Below are positions 54,440 through 62,093 of a stretch of 64,000 bases of DNA, one piece after another. This stretch comes from Gammaproteobacteria bacterium (GTDB lineage Bacteria; Pseudomonadota; Gammaproteobacteria; Pseudomonadales; Pseudohongiellaceae), in contig JAGYKB010000002.1 in NCBI GenBank assembly GCA_018401885.1, forward strand, positions 124,001 to 188,000. The letters run 5' to 3'. The position numbers and the translations under genes are program-made. How positions within the stretch are numbered: the first letter of the stretch is position 1; each line of letters starts with the position of its first letter. The notes under the pieces were generated by a model that had not been told where the DNA came from, did not search any database, and saw nothing but the letters and a program-made list of their open reading frames with translations.

Positions 54440-54796
54440 TTGAACGAACAGCCGGTCTAGGTTCAAGGCGCTCCCGCGCAAAGCAACGAAAAGCTTCTTT
54501 CTCGAAGGATTTGCGAAGCCACTGCAAAAGACGCGAAGAGAGTGAGGGACGCTGAGATTCGGGCCGCGCTTCAAGAGAATCTGGACGAGAATACCGACTA
54601 CAAATACGGCTACTCTGCACTAACAGCGGCAACTACGATAATTCACCCAGTTATAGGCATTGTATACGGGGCTGTTAGTTTGCCCCAGCTTACTCGCATG
54701 GAACAAGAAGCAGCGGCGTTCAATGAGGGTCGAATCCGGGCAAGCGATGAAACATTGATTCATGAGTATGAACCTTGCGAGATTAGGGCGTGGTAA
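54440..54796 (+). pseudogene. Small membrane protein gene, damaged or with unusual start
   Basis: The canonical reading frame from GTG at 54542 gives 84 aa with a hydrophobic segment (ATTIIHPVIGIVYGAVSL). Coding-like sequence continues upstream in the same frame (QSNEKLLSRRICEATAKDAKRV) to an amber TAG at 54458-54460, and six more codons lie between that stop and a TTG at 54440. The GTG has GAAGAG only one base away, so it is a poor start. Either the gene lost its start region, or the amber is a recent mutation. I do not recognise a family. Confidence 0.45.
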
Positions 54797-55137
54797 TTTT
54801 TTGGTTGTTCTAGAGAGGCTATTCCACATAGATCAAGAACGGGTCCATGAGCGAAGCTTTTGCAAAGAATGGGATGAGCCTGTACTTTCAGAATTTTTGA
54901 TCTATAACTAAGGTAATGGTGAATTAGCAGACGGGAGCGTCATGGTGGGCAGAGTTGCGTGCCTGGCGCATTTTTGAAGATGCCGTAGATTCTGTGGGCG
55001 GGAGTCTTGTGTATCAAAAAATGAATTCTCTGGGATATAACGCCGATTTGGTCATAAATTTTGATCCTTTAAACGAATGGTCTAGATAAAAGAGAGTAGA
55101 AAATTCTCTACATTTCATTCAGAGAAAAGGAATCATA
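54797..55137. other. AT-rich spacer with a possible gene remnant
   Basis: From 54928 to 55089 one plus-strand frame reads as a plausible protein tail: WWAELRAWRIFEDAVDS, then VYQKMNSLGYNADLVINFD and a TAA stop. It has no upstream Met and follows a stop, so it may be the truncated end of a lost gene. The last 40 bases hold the AGAAAAGGAA ribosome site of the next gene. Confidence 0.35.
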
Positions 55138-55779
55138 ATGAGCTCAATAACTGTTTGCGAACCAAAGTTAGAGCAACATCCAAGTTATGTAAATTTATGT
55201 CGGCGTGTATTCAGAAACTCTCTTATTCTGTCTGCAATTTTGGTTTTCGCATTTTCCTTAAGTACCGAACCTAACAAGCTGGATTCTTATCCATTCAAAT
55301 ACAACGGCGCGAGTGCGCATAGCAATCTTGCTCTAATCATTTTTAATGAATGTGTTGCAAGAGTAGGACGTGAGCAGCTCTTCAGAGAAGAAATGGCGAA
55401 AGAAAACAAAGATAGGGAAATGAAAAGCCTTGAAAATTACGCATTTACCGCGGGTGGGATCGTAACGGTTGGGGCAATCTTAACCGAGGGTTGGGGTGCT
55501 CTTCTCGGTATTCCGACTGCTTACTATTTTCTTTCATGGGAGCGGGAGATATCCGATAGATTCGATCGAGAAATGAATGATGCTAGTGAATATTATTGGG
55601 ACGAACACGCTAACTGCGAACGTGACGCGGAAAGGTTAGACGAAGAATTGCGTTACGTTGATGAAGCAGAGAGAAACATTCATTTTGAGTTTGCCTCTGG
55701 ATCGACCCAGTATCATTTTCTAGATATATCGCCAGCACCAAGTGGCAGTGTCACGCTTGAACATATTAGGAGTAACTAA
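55138..55779 (+). CDS. Two-TM protein of unknown function
   Basis: A 213-aa protein. A membrane span near residues 20-38 (NSLILSAILVFAFSL) and a glycine-rich hydrophobic segment near 103-133 (TAGGIVTVGAILTEGWGALLGIPTAYYF) flank a charged helical region; the C-terminal half is very acidic. AAAAGGAAT precedes the ATG. Codon and base use are AT-rich relative to neighbours. There is no recognised family. The ankyrin-repeat gene follows 48 bases later, so the two are probably in one operon. Confidence 0.6.
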   Translation: MSSITVCEPKLEQHPSYVNLCRRVFRNSLILSAILVFAFSLSTEPNKLDSYPFKYNGASAHSNLALIIFNECVARVGREQLFREEMAKENKDREMKSLENYAFTAGGIVTVGAILTEGWGALLGIPTAYYFLSWEREISDRFDREMNDASEYYWDEHANCERDAERLDEELRYVDEAERNIHFEFASGSTQYHFLDISPAPSGSVTLEHIRSN

Positions 55780-55827
55780 TATTCGGCATTCAGGATCAAA
55801 AAATAAAAGAGCGACAAAGGAGGACAG

Positions 55828-56994
55828 ATGAAACTTCATGATTCAAAAGTCTTAAGTGGTAAGCAAGTCATTTCTATTTCGACGATTCTTGGGATATGCG
55901 CACTCGGGCTCGTTTTTGCCTTTGACCGCGAACTGCCTTTACAGGATCAAAAGTCAGTGTCAGAGGTAGTGGAATCTGCTGAAATCGGACCCAGAATGCG
56001 CAACGATAGAGCAGAAATATCGACGTCATTGGAGCCCACTGAAAACGCTGATCTAGAGTTCGTAGATTCGACTACCCCGAGTGGGGAGGCGAGTTCGAAA
56101 AGCCTATTTGGGGAGTTTTTTAGCTTGGTCGATTCTTTTGATCTTGACTTTAAAAGCGAATTTAATGACTACGTTTTCAATTCAGATGCGATCGAATACT
56201 ACGAGGATAATTTTGCAGAAATTTTCAGACACAAGCCTCGAGCGCGTAGCGATATTATCGAAAAATCTACTCTTTCGTTACTCGATAGTCTCTGGGGAGA
56301 GCCATTATCAAAAACTAACCTGACAGATCAAGAGCTTCGAAGTATTCGCTCAACGATACATCGCTTATATACTCAAAATGCAGAGTACTATGATCTAAAG
56401 GAAGCTGGTGAGCTTACACAGCAGGAATGGCTCGATAAGTATTCAGGCCATAGCGAAGTTTTGCGGACAGTATCACGCTTGATTCCCGATGATAAATTTC
56501 AGGAATTAAGGGGCCACTTTGAGGAGAAGTTGAGCAATAGGAAGCCGAATCTACTCCGTGAGGCAATGATTAGGGATAGTATTAATTTCCCGGCGTTTGA
56601 TGCGATATATTTTAAAGATCCTGTTCGCCTCGAATCTCTCTTGGCAGCTGGCGCTGATATCAATGCGGTCTCTGAATTCACACCTGATATCAGTCTTTTT
56701 CAACGCGCAGTAGATAGCGAGATACCCACGATGATCGAGGTTATGCTCGCGTACGGCGCAGATATTAATTCGAAAGATGTTTATGGAAATTCAATGTTGC
56801 ATCGCGCGGTGCGCGCCGGAAACGTTGAAATCGTAAACCAATTGATTGAATCAGGCGCCGATCCCCTTGCTCGTGACACCAATGGATTAACTGCGGCTAT
56901 GCGGGCGCGACTTTCCCGATTAGACCATGGTGAGGAAAAATACAACGAGCTTAATACCTTGCTTAAGAACGCTGAAACAAATGCCTCGCGTTAA
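55828..56994 (+). CDS. Membrane-anchored ankyrin-repeat protein
   Basis: A 388-aa protein with one N-terminal membrane span (SISTILGICALGLVFAF, residues about 13-30), an acidic low-complexity stalk (about 40-95), a helical middle part, and three ankyrin repeats at the C terminus: DPVRLESLLAAGADIN, the IEVMLAYGADINSKD repeat and the VEIVNQLIESGADPLARD repeat. The topology puts the repeats in the periplasm if the span is a signal anchor. A perfect AGGAGG-like site (AAAGGAGG) precedes the ATG. Ankyrin repeats bind other proteins; several bacterial ones guard against toxins. Its partner is unknown. Confidence 0.75.
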   Translation: MKLHDSKVLSGKQVISISTILGICALGLVFAFDRELPLQDQKSVSEVVESAEIGPRMRNDRAEISTSLEPTENADLEFVDSTTPSGEASSKSLFGEFFSLVDSFDLDFKSEFNDYVFNSDAIEYYEDNFAEIFRHKPRARSDIIEKSTLSLLDSLWGEPLSKTNLTDQELRSIRSTIHRLYTQNAEYYDLKEAGELTQQEWLDKYSGHSEVLRTVSRLIPDDKFQELRGHFEEKLSNRKPNLLREAMIRDSINFPAFDAIYFKDPVRLESLLAAGADINAVSEFTPDISLFQRAVDSEIPTMIEVMLAYGADINSKDVYGNSMLHRAVRAGNVEIVNQLIESGADPLARDTNGLTAAMRARLSRLDHGEEKYNELNTLLKNAETNASR

Positions 56995-57094
56995 ATTAGC
57001 TTTTTTATAAAAGCGTGAGCAGGAGGCATCGGTTAGCACGAGTCTGCGAAGAATTTTGGTTGTCATGTGCAATCAGAGTTCGTCGCTTTAGATC

Positions 57095-57244
57095 ATGCTT
57101 CGAAATGTGGCGATTGGAGCCTCTATTGTATTCGGTGTGGCGGCCGCCGTCTTAGGCGGCATTGCAATGGCGCCGTTAGTCCCGGTAGTTCTGATTATCG
57201 GCGGTATTGAGTACGCTTGGATGCAATCTCAAATTAGCACTTAA
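57095..57244 (+). CDS. Tiny hydrophobic ORF (49 aa)
   Basis: ATG at 57095 opens a 49-codon frame encoding a nearly continuous hydrophobic, Gly/Ala-rich stretch (two short spans, GASIVFGVAAAVLGGIA and PLVPVVLIIGGIEYAW). There is no good ribosome site. It follows the ankyrin gene by 100 bases. It could be a small membrane peptide, or the remains of a larger gene. Confidence 0.35.
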   Translation: MLRNVAIGASIVFGVAAAVLGGIAMAPLVPVVLIIGGIEYAWMQSQIST

Positions 57245-57461
57245 CTAGCGGCGGCGGAGGCTAAATCCTTAAATCTTCGGAGGGAGGCTAAACTCAAGAA
57301 TACGCCGCCTCCTGTTAGAATCTCTGCTCACTTTCCAGCTACTCGTCCCCTTATGCTTCTCCCGTTCTTTTGATGTATTCTTTCTCACCAACAAGCCCTC
57401 AAGGATCATGGAATTGAGCCGTAAGTGCAGGGCTCGAATTTCAATTAAGTGAGAACTTACC

Positions 57462-58127
57462 ATGTCATACCTCCCCGCCGTTGAACTTGAGTGGCCCAAA
57501 GGCCTAAACGTCACTGCATCCGTAATTTGGCTGCACGGTCTCGGCGCCGACGGCAACGACTTTGCACCCATTGTCCCCCAACTTAATCTGCCAGCAGGTG
57601 TTGGTGTACGGTTTATTTTTCCCCATGCGCCGTCTATACCCGTCACAATCAACAACGGTTATGTCATGCCTGCCTGGTATGACATAAAATCGCTCGACGG
57701 TGGTCGTCACGTAGATACAGAGCAGATCGAGCAATCAGCCGGGTGGGTTCACGCTCTCATCGAGCGTGAGATCGAACGTGGCGTAGCGCCCGATCGCATC
57801 GTCATAGCCGGTTTCTCGCAGGGAGGTGCGATCACCTATGAGGCGGCGCTGAGCTATCCAAAGCGGCTTGCGGGCATGATGTTGCTGTCGACGTATTTTC
57901 CCACTGCGCAGACGGTGAAGATGGATGAAGTGCAGGCAGGCCTGCCTGCACTCATTTGCCATGGCAGCCATGATCCTGTTGTTGTTGAAGGCATGGGTCT
58001 CGAGGGTAAAGCGCGCCTTGAGGCATTGGGTTTTGTACCAGAATACAAGACCTATCCGATGGAACATGCGGTGTGCCCGCAAGAGATCGTGGATATAGGC
58101 GCGTGGCTATCGGAAGTGCTGGCGTAA
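57462..58127 (+). CDS. Carboxylesterase / acyl-thioesterase (alpha/beta hydrolase)
   Basis: A 221-aa serine hydrolase of the carboxylesterase-II/acyl-protein-thioesterase family. Oxyanion region: VIWLHGLGADGNDF. Nucleophile elbow: GFSQGGAI. The catalytic Asp lies in HGSHDPVV and the His in MEHAVCPQE, completing the triad. It has no signal peptide. It hydrolyses small esters by family; the physiological substrate is unknown. Confidence 0.88.
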   Translation: MSYLPAVELEWPKGLNVTASVIWLHGLGADGNDFAPIVPQLNLPAGVGVRFIFPHAPSIPVTINNGYVMPAWYDIKSLDGGRHVDTEQIEQSAGWVHALIEREIERGVAPDRIVIAGFSQGGAITYEAALSYPKRLAGMMLLSTYFPTAQTVKMDEVQAGLPALICHGSHDPVVVEGMGLEGKARLEALGFVPEYKTYPMEHAVCPQEIVDIGAWLSEVLA

Positions 58128-58144
58128 GAATTGCGGATAAAGCC

Positions 58145-58176
58145 TTGACCTTAGAGTTAACTCTAAGGGTTATACT
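58145..58176 (+). promoter_or_regulatory. MerR-type promoter with perfect palindrome
   Basis: -35 TTGACC (58145-58150), a 20-bp spacer and -10 TATACT (58171-58176). The stretched spacer holds the perfect 20-bp palindrome CCTTAGAGTTAACTCTAAGG (58149-58168). An over-long spacer with a centred dyad is the hallmark of promoters activated by DNA-twisting MerR proteins. It lies about 56 bases before the ZntR-like gene, so the regulator controls itself and the exporter. Confidence 0.8.
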
Positions 58177-58231
58177 AGCCCTATATAAGTGGCGCAGTCT
58201 CTGCGCTTTTAACGGGAGGCTTTGATAAGAG

Positions 58232-58657
58232 ATGAAGATCAGCCAATTAGCTGCACACTGTGGGCTGTCGGCTCACACGCTCCGTTTTTATGAGAAGAAA
58301 GGGCTTATCGAGTCGAGCGAGCGCAGTCCCTCGGGATACCGGCGCTACACTGAAGCGGATATCCGCCGGGTCGAATTTGTGAAGACGGCGCGGGACGCCG
58401 GTTTTTCCTTAGATGAGATCGCGCAGCTGCTGTCTATTCGCTTGGATCGCGATCACCACACTTGCGAGGAAGTCACCTCGATCACTCGGCACAAACTAGA
58501 GTCAATCAATGCCAAGATTGCGCAGCTGGAAGAGATCCGACAGAGTCTTCAACTGCTGCTAAAAAGCTGCGACGGCGGCATGGACAGTGCCGTGCACTGT
58601 TCGATTATCGAAGCGCTTGACGCGGGAAGAGTACCTGTTGAGGAGGCAACCCCATGA
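58232..58657 (+). CDS. MerR family metal regulator, ZntR-like
   Basis: A 141-aa MerR regulator with N-terminal winged helix (KISQLAAHCGLSAHTLRFYEKKGLI), a long dimerisation helix and a C-terminal metal loop. Cysteine and histidine spacing matches ZntR: LLSIRLDRDHHTCEE contributes the Cys from the partner subunit, and KSCDGG plus AVHCSIIEALDAG give the other Cys ligands. It probably senses Zn, Cd or Pb. It overlaps the exporter gene by ATGA and sits behind the promoter at 58145-58176. Confidence 0.88.
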   Translation: MKISQLAAHCGLSAHTLRFYEKKGLIESSERSPSGYRRYTEADIRRVEFVKTARDAGFSLDEIAQLLSIRLDRDHHTCEEVTSITRHKLESINAKIAQLEEIRQSLQLLLKSCDGGMDSAVHCSIIEALDAGRVPVEEATP

Positions 58658-59718
58658 GTAATTTGCTGAGCATATTTTGGAACCTCGTAGTCGAAAGCGC
58701 GCCTTGGCTGCTGCTTGGCTATTTCATCGCGGGTGTCATTAAGCAGGTTATACCGAGTGAGTGGGTGCAGAAGCAGCTCGCTAAGCCCGGGCTGTTGTCT
58801 ATTACTAAGGGCGCATTGATAGGTGCGCCGCTGCCGCTTTGCAGCTGCGGAGTAATCCCTACGGCGCTTGCTGTGCGCAAGGCGGGTGCGTCGAAGGGCG
58901 CGACGGCTTCGTTCCTCGTTGCCACGCCTGAGACTGGCGTCGACTCCATCGCGTTTTCCTACGCGATGCTGGGGCCGATTTTCGCCATCGCGCGACCAAT
59001 TTCTGCGCTCATTAGCGCTGTCGTTGCCGGCGTATTGGTGCATAAGTTCGATACGGATGACGTGGTAGCAGAACCTGCGCCGGCCCCCAAGAGCTGCTGC
59101 AGTATGAGCAAACCCGAAGCAGAGCCCGAGCCGCCAACCCTCGGTGAGCGCCTGGTGCAGGCTGTGCAATACGGCTATGGCCGCATGATCGCCGACACAG
59201 CGAAATGGCTGTTTATTGGCCTCACGGCCGCCGCACTCGTCACAGCCTATGTCCCGCAGTCGTTCTTTTTGCAGTGGGGCGATGGTGTGATAGCCATGCT
59301 CATTATGGTGATCGTTGGCCTGCCTATGTACATCTGCGCGACGGCGTCGACACCGGTCGCCGCGAGTTTTCTGTTCGCCGGCCTGTCCCCCGGAGCAGCG
59401 CTGGTCTTTATGCTGACCGGCCCCGCTACGAACATTGCAACGATGGGCGTGATTAAAGAGCAGCTGGGAAATCGCTCTCTAGTCGCCTATCTGATTGGTG
59501 TGATTGCTACAGCAATCACTGCGGGACTCGTGCTTAACCAGCTGTACAGTGTATTCGGCTGGGAGCTCGAACTCGCGGCGATGAGCCACGGTGAGGAAAC
59601 TGCGCTGTGGCGTCAGATCGCAGGGATAGTGCTGTCGCTGCTAGTGGTGCGCGTGTGGGTAAATAACTTGCAGAATAAAATGCGACAGAGAACGCCGTCG
59701 ATAAGTGCGGCAACGTAG
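58654..59718 (+). CDS. SO_0444-type Cu/Zn efflux permease
   Basis: A 354-aa permease related to ArsP/DUF318 transporters: about eight spans, the paired CSCGVIPTALAVRKAGASKG and CATASTPVAASFLFAGLSPGAAL repeats typical of this family, and a cytosolic metal-rich loop (KSCCSMSKPEAEP). The family includes the Shewanella SO_0444 Cu/Zn efflux transporter. It is translated together with the ZntR-like regulator, which supports metal export. Confidence 0.85.
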   Translation: MSNLLSIFWNLVVESAPWLLLGYFIAGVIKQVIPSEWVQKQLAKPGLLSITKGALIGAPLPLCSCGVIPTALAVRKAGASKGATASFLVATPETGVDSIAFSYAMLGPIFAIARPISALISAVVAGVLVHKFDTDDVVAEPAPAPKSCCSMSKPEAEPEPPTLGERLVQAVQYGYGRMIADTAKWLFIGLTAAALVTAYVPQSFFLQWGDGVIAMLIMVIVGLPMYICATASTPVAASFLFAGLSPGAALVFMLTGPATNIATMGVIKEQLGNRSLVAYLIGVIATAITAGLVLNQLYSVFGWELELAAMSHGEETALWRQIAGIVLSLLVVRVWVNNLQNKMRQRTPSISAAT

Positions 59719-59795
59719 TAGGGTCGGTTTAGTCGAAATAAACGTAGTGAACTAGCATCGTTTCCGTCGACTAAGTCAGCTAGGTAGCCGTTATT

Positions 59796-60710
59796 TTAAC
59801 GTCTGCCGACAATCCTTTGCGTCGTATCCAACTCGAAAACGGTATCGGCGACCGAAGGAAGCTGCACGAGGCAGTGCCTCGTAAGCCTCTCAAAATGCTG
59901 CACAAAACGCTCGACCTGCGTCTCGCTCATGAGTGCCGGCGCCGGACGAGATGAATTCGAGCCATGGGCGCGCAGGCGGGCCTCTTGCCTGATGCGCCAG
60001 TTCAGCACGCATTCAAAGCTTGGAGCCTCGAGGAAGAGCAGGCGATCCAGCTGGCTAAAAAGGCTCTGATAGTCGCCCGCGAGCTTCTCATTCACAAACC
60101 CTCGCCAGTGTCCGTCCGAGTCCTCTTCTCGCTCTAAGCTATTGCACGCAAGAGCAAGCTCGCTTGCTGATTGTGGCGTGGCGCCAAGACACCAGCCTTC
60201 AAGAATCACGATGTCTGCAGCAGGGCGGTTATGACGAGCCGATAGCATGGGCCATTCCTTGCGAGGCAGCGGGTTATCGGTCGGTTTATCGAAGCGAGGT
60301 AGTGCGATAACGCTCGAGCGATCGCTGTCACGAATTGCTGCGAGGGTAGTGAGTGCGAGGCCTGTATCATGCGTGCCAGGCGCGCCGCGCGTCGCCAAAA
60401 GTGGGTGTACTGTCTGAGCCAGCACTTTTCGCTGCTGTTGACTAAGGTAGAAGTCGTCGAGCGATAGTCGGGCTACGACAAGACCCTGAGCCGACAGCAA
60501 TGACTCGAGAAGTTCGCATGCGGTAGACTTACCGCTGCCTTGGCAGCCGCTAATTCCCAGTATAAATGGCGCGGTGCCAATTGATTCATTGCTTTTAGAC
60601 GCGACCACTATCTCTTCGGCGAGTGGAGCAAACCAGAGCTCGGCGTCGCCAGCATAGCTCTGAGGCAGAGCGTGAGAGTCGATAAAGCGCTGAATAACGT
60701 GTGTATGCAT
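59796..60710 (-). CDS. P-loop kinase, glycerate 3-kinase type
   Basis: A 304-aa P-loop kinase of the GlyK (plant-type D-glycerate 3-kinase) group. Walker A is GISGCQGSGKST, then LSLDDFYL, TRGAPGTHD, LPRFDKPTDNPLPRKEW and the lid-like ILEGWCLG. The enzyme probably phosphorylates D-glycerate, or a related small alcohol, to feed glycolysis. Start at 60710 is the first Met; the DnaT-like gene is divergent. Confidence 0.82.
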   Translation of the reverse strand: MHTHVIQRFIDSHALPQSYAGDAELWFAPLAEEIVVASKSNESIGTAPFILGISGCQGSGKSTACELLESLLSAQGLVVARLSLDDFYLSQQQRKVLAQTVHPLLATRGAPGTHDTGLALTTLAAIRDSDRSSVIALPRFDKPTDNPLPRKEWPMLSARHNRPAADIVILEGWCLGATPQSASELALACNSLEREEDSDGHWRGFVNEKLAGDYQSLFSQLDRLLFLEAPSFECVLNWRIRQEARLRAHGSNSSRPAPALMSETQVERFVQHFERLTRHCLVQLPSVADTVFELDTTQRIVGRR

Positions 60711-60827
60711 TGTGTAAATCGACCTTTGTGTCTGCGCAGCGTGAGAAGTCTTTTACGTGCTTCGCTTCACGGCGTATCCTTAAGCCTATCTATAGATTAC
60801 CGCACTGTGCAGGGTAAAAGCAGCAAT

Positions 60828-62093
60828 ATGAATTCCACACTAATCCCTGAACGACCGTTACTCATCTCGCCTACTCTCGCTGCCACCATCGGGCTTGAAG
60901 AGACCGTGATGCTGCACGTGCTGGGAGAGCTCATTGCCATGCAACACGTCCTCGCAGAGCCAAGTGCCGAACGGCAGCGCTGGGTGGAGCTTGACCTTGA
61001 TCAGCTGCAGCGAGTATTGCCATTCTGGGCGCCAATAGACATTCGCCGAATACAGTCCAATCTTCGAGAACTCGGATTGCTCAAAATCTCCGAAGGTTTA
61101 AGGCAAAACGCGCAGCGCTTCGAGATCGACGACGGCGTGAAGGCTGCGCAAGCCCCCCAATCTCCGCCGGCCAACGCTTATGCGACCGCACAGAATCTCG
61201 AAGGCGGAAGCAAGGTCTTAGGTAGCGAGACAGCAACGCCCCGTCAGGGTCTTCCCGTTTATGGCTATTCTACTAACACGCCGGCGCCGAACGCGCAGCA
61301 GGCGCAATCGAATGGCAGCGCGACATTAATTCCTGCGAACTGGCAGCCCGAAGCTACGTGGATCAAACAGTGCCAGCAGCACAATATTCCTGAAGACTTT
61401 CTTTGGGATGCAGTCCCCGAGTTCGTGCAGTATTGGCGTGACCGAGGTCAGGCTAGGTTTTCGTGGGGTAACGCTTTCTACAAGCATGTACTGAAGCTGT
61501 GGCGTGAGGAGCAAACGCGTCGAGGCGCGTTCGAACAAGCCAGTGAGATGTCTGCTGCTTGGCGACCGAGCCCGCAGGCGCTGTCGATATTGCAGAACGC
61601 AGGGGTGAATCCGCACTTCATCGAAGACGCGATACCTGAGTTTGTTCTCTACTGGGAGGAGCGCGGGCTGGGTTCGGGACCTTGGAACACGCGATTCATC
61701 GAGCATATTCGCAGGCAGTGGGCACGCTACTCGGCGATGCAGGGCTTCGACGACACGCCGCGCCCGATTCCGGCTAACTGGAGCCCGAGCGCCGATTTTT
61801 ACGAAACGCTGCAGCTCGCTGAAATCGATGCCGACTTCGCCAATGCCCGTGTCGCAGAGTTTGTTTTATACTGGCGCGATAGTCAGCAAGCTAAAGCATC
61901 GTGGAATACGGCTTTTCTTCAGTTTGTTAAGGCCGAGTGGGCGCGTAAACTTCAGCGTGACGCTCAGCAACCGAGCCGCGGTATGAGCACGAGAGGAGGG
62001 CAGAATGCAGAAAATCGACGCGATGGTAGCGCGGGCACGAGCAGCGTTGCAGAACGACTCCGACAACTCGACGACCGCAGTTGGGCAAGCTGA
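60828..62093 (+). CDS. DnaT-like protein with three tandem DNA-binding domains
   Basis: A 421-aa protein. The first about 100 residues resemble a replication-type winged-helix (LISPTLAATIGLEETVMLHVLGELI). After a Pro/Gln/Ala-rich linker come three repeats of a DnaT-like ssDNA-binding motif, at about residues 167-228, 244-303 and 314-375. Each has the pattern W.P, then EFV.YW, then W...F, ending in a Trp/basic helix. E. coli DnaT has one copy. ATG at 60828 is chosen because the start segment before it is unlike any homolog. It overlaps the next gene by 89 bases. Confidence 0.78.
   Translation: MNSTLIPERPLLISPTLAATIGLEETVMLHVLGELIAMQHVLAEPSAERQRWVELDLDQLQRVLPFWAPIDIRRIQSNLRELGLLKISEGLRQNAQRFEIDDGVKAAQAPQSPPANAYATAQNLEGGSKVLGSETATPRQGLPVYGYSTNTPAPNAQQAQSNGSATLIPANWQPEATWIKQCQQHNIPEDFLWDAVPEFVQYWRDRGQARFSWGNAFYKHVLKLWREEQTRRGAFEQASEMSAAWRPSPQALSILQNAGVNPHFIEDAIPEFVLYWEERGLGSGPWNTRFIEHIRRQWARYSAMQGFDDTPRPIPANWSPSADFYETLQLAEIDADFANARVAEFVLYWRDSQQAKASWNTAFLQFVKAEWARKLQRDAQQPSRGMSTRGGQNAENRRDGSAGTSSVAERLRQLDDRSWAS

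Noticed and set aside
54315..54632. N-terminal extension of the RlmK frame as a remnant of RlmL
   Set aside because: The 106 residues are Arg/Ser/Leu-rich without THUMP or methyltransferase motifs, and the RlmK domain begins at a natural ATG.
60672..60827. Upstream extension of the DnaT-like gene
   Set aside because: It overlaps the start of the divergent kinase gene and shows no domain-like sequence; the ATG at 60828 fits the domain start.
61326..61706. Minus-strand open frame inside the DnaT-like gene
   Set aside because: It is a shadow of the repeated domains on the other strand.
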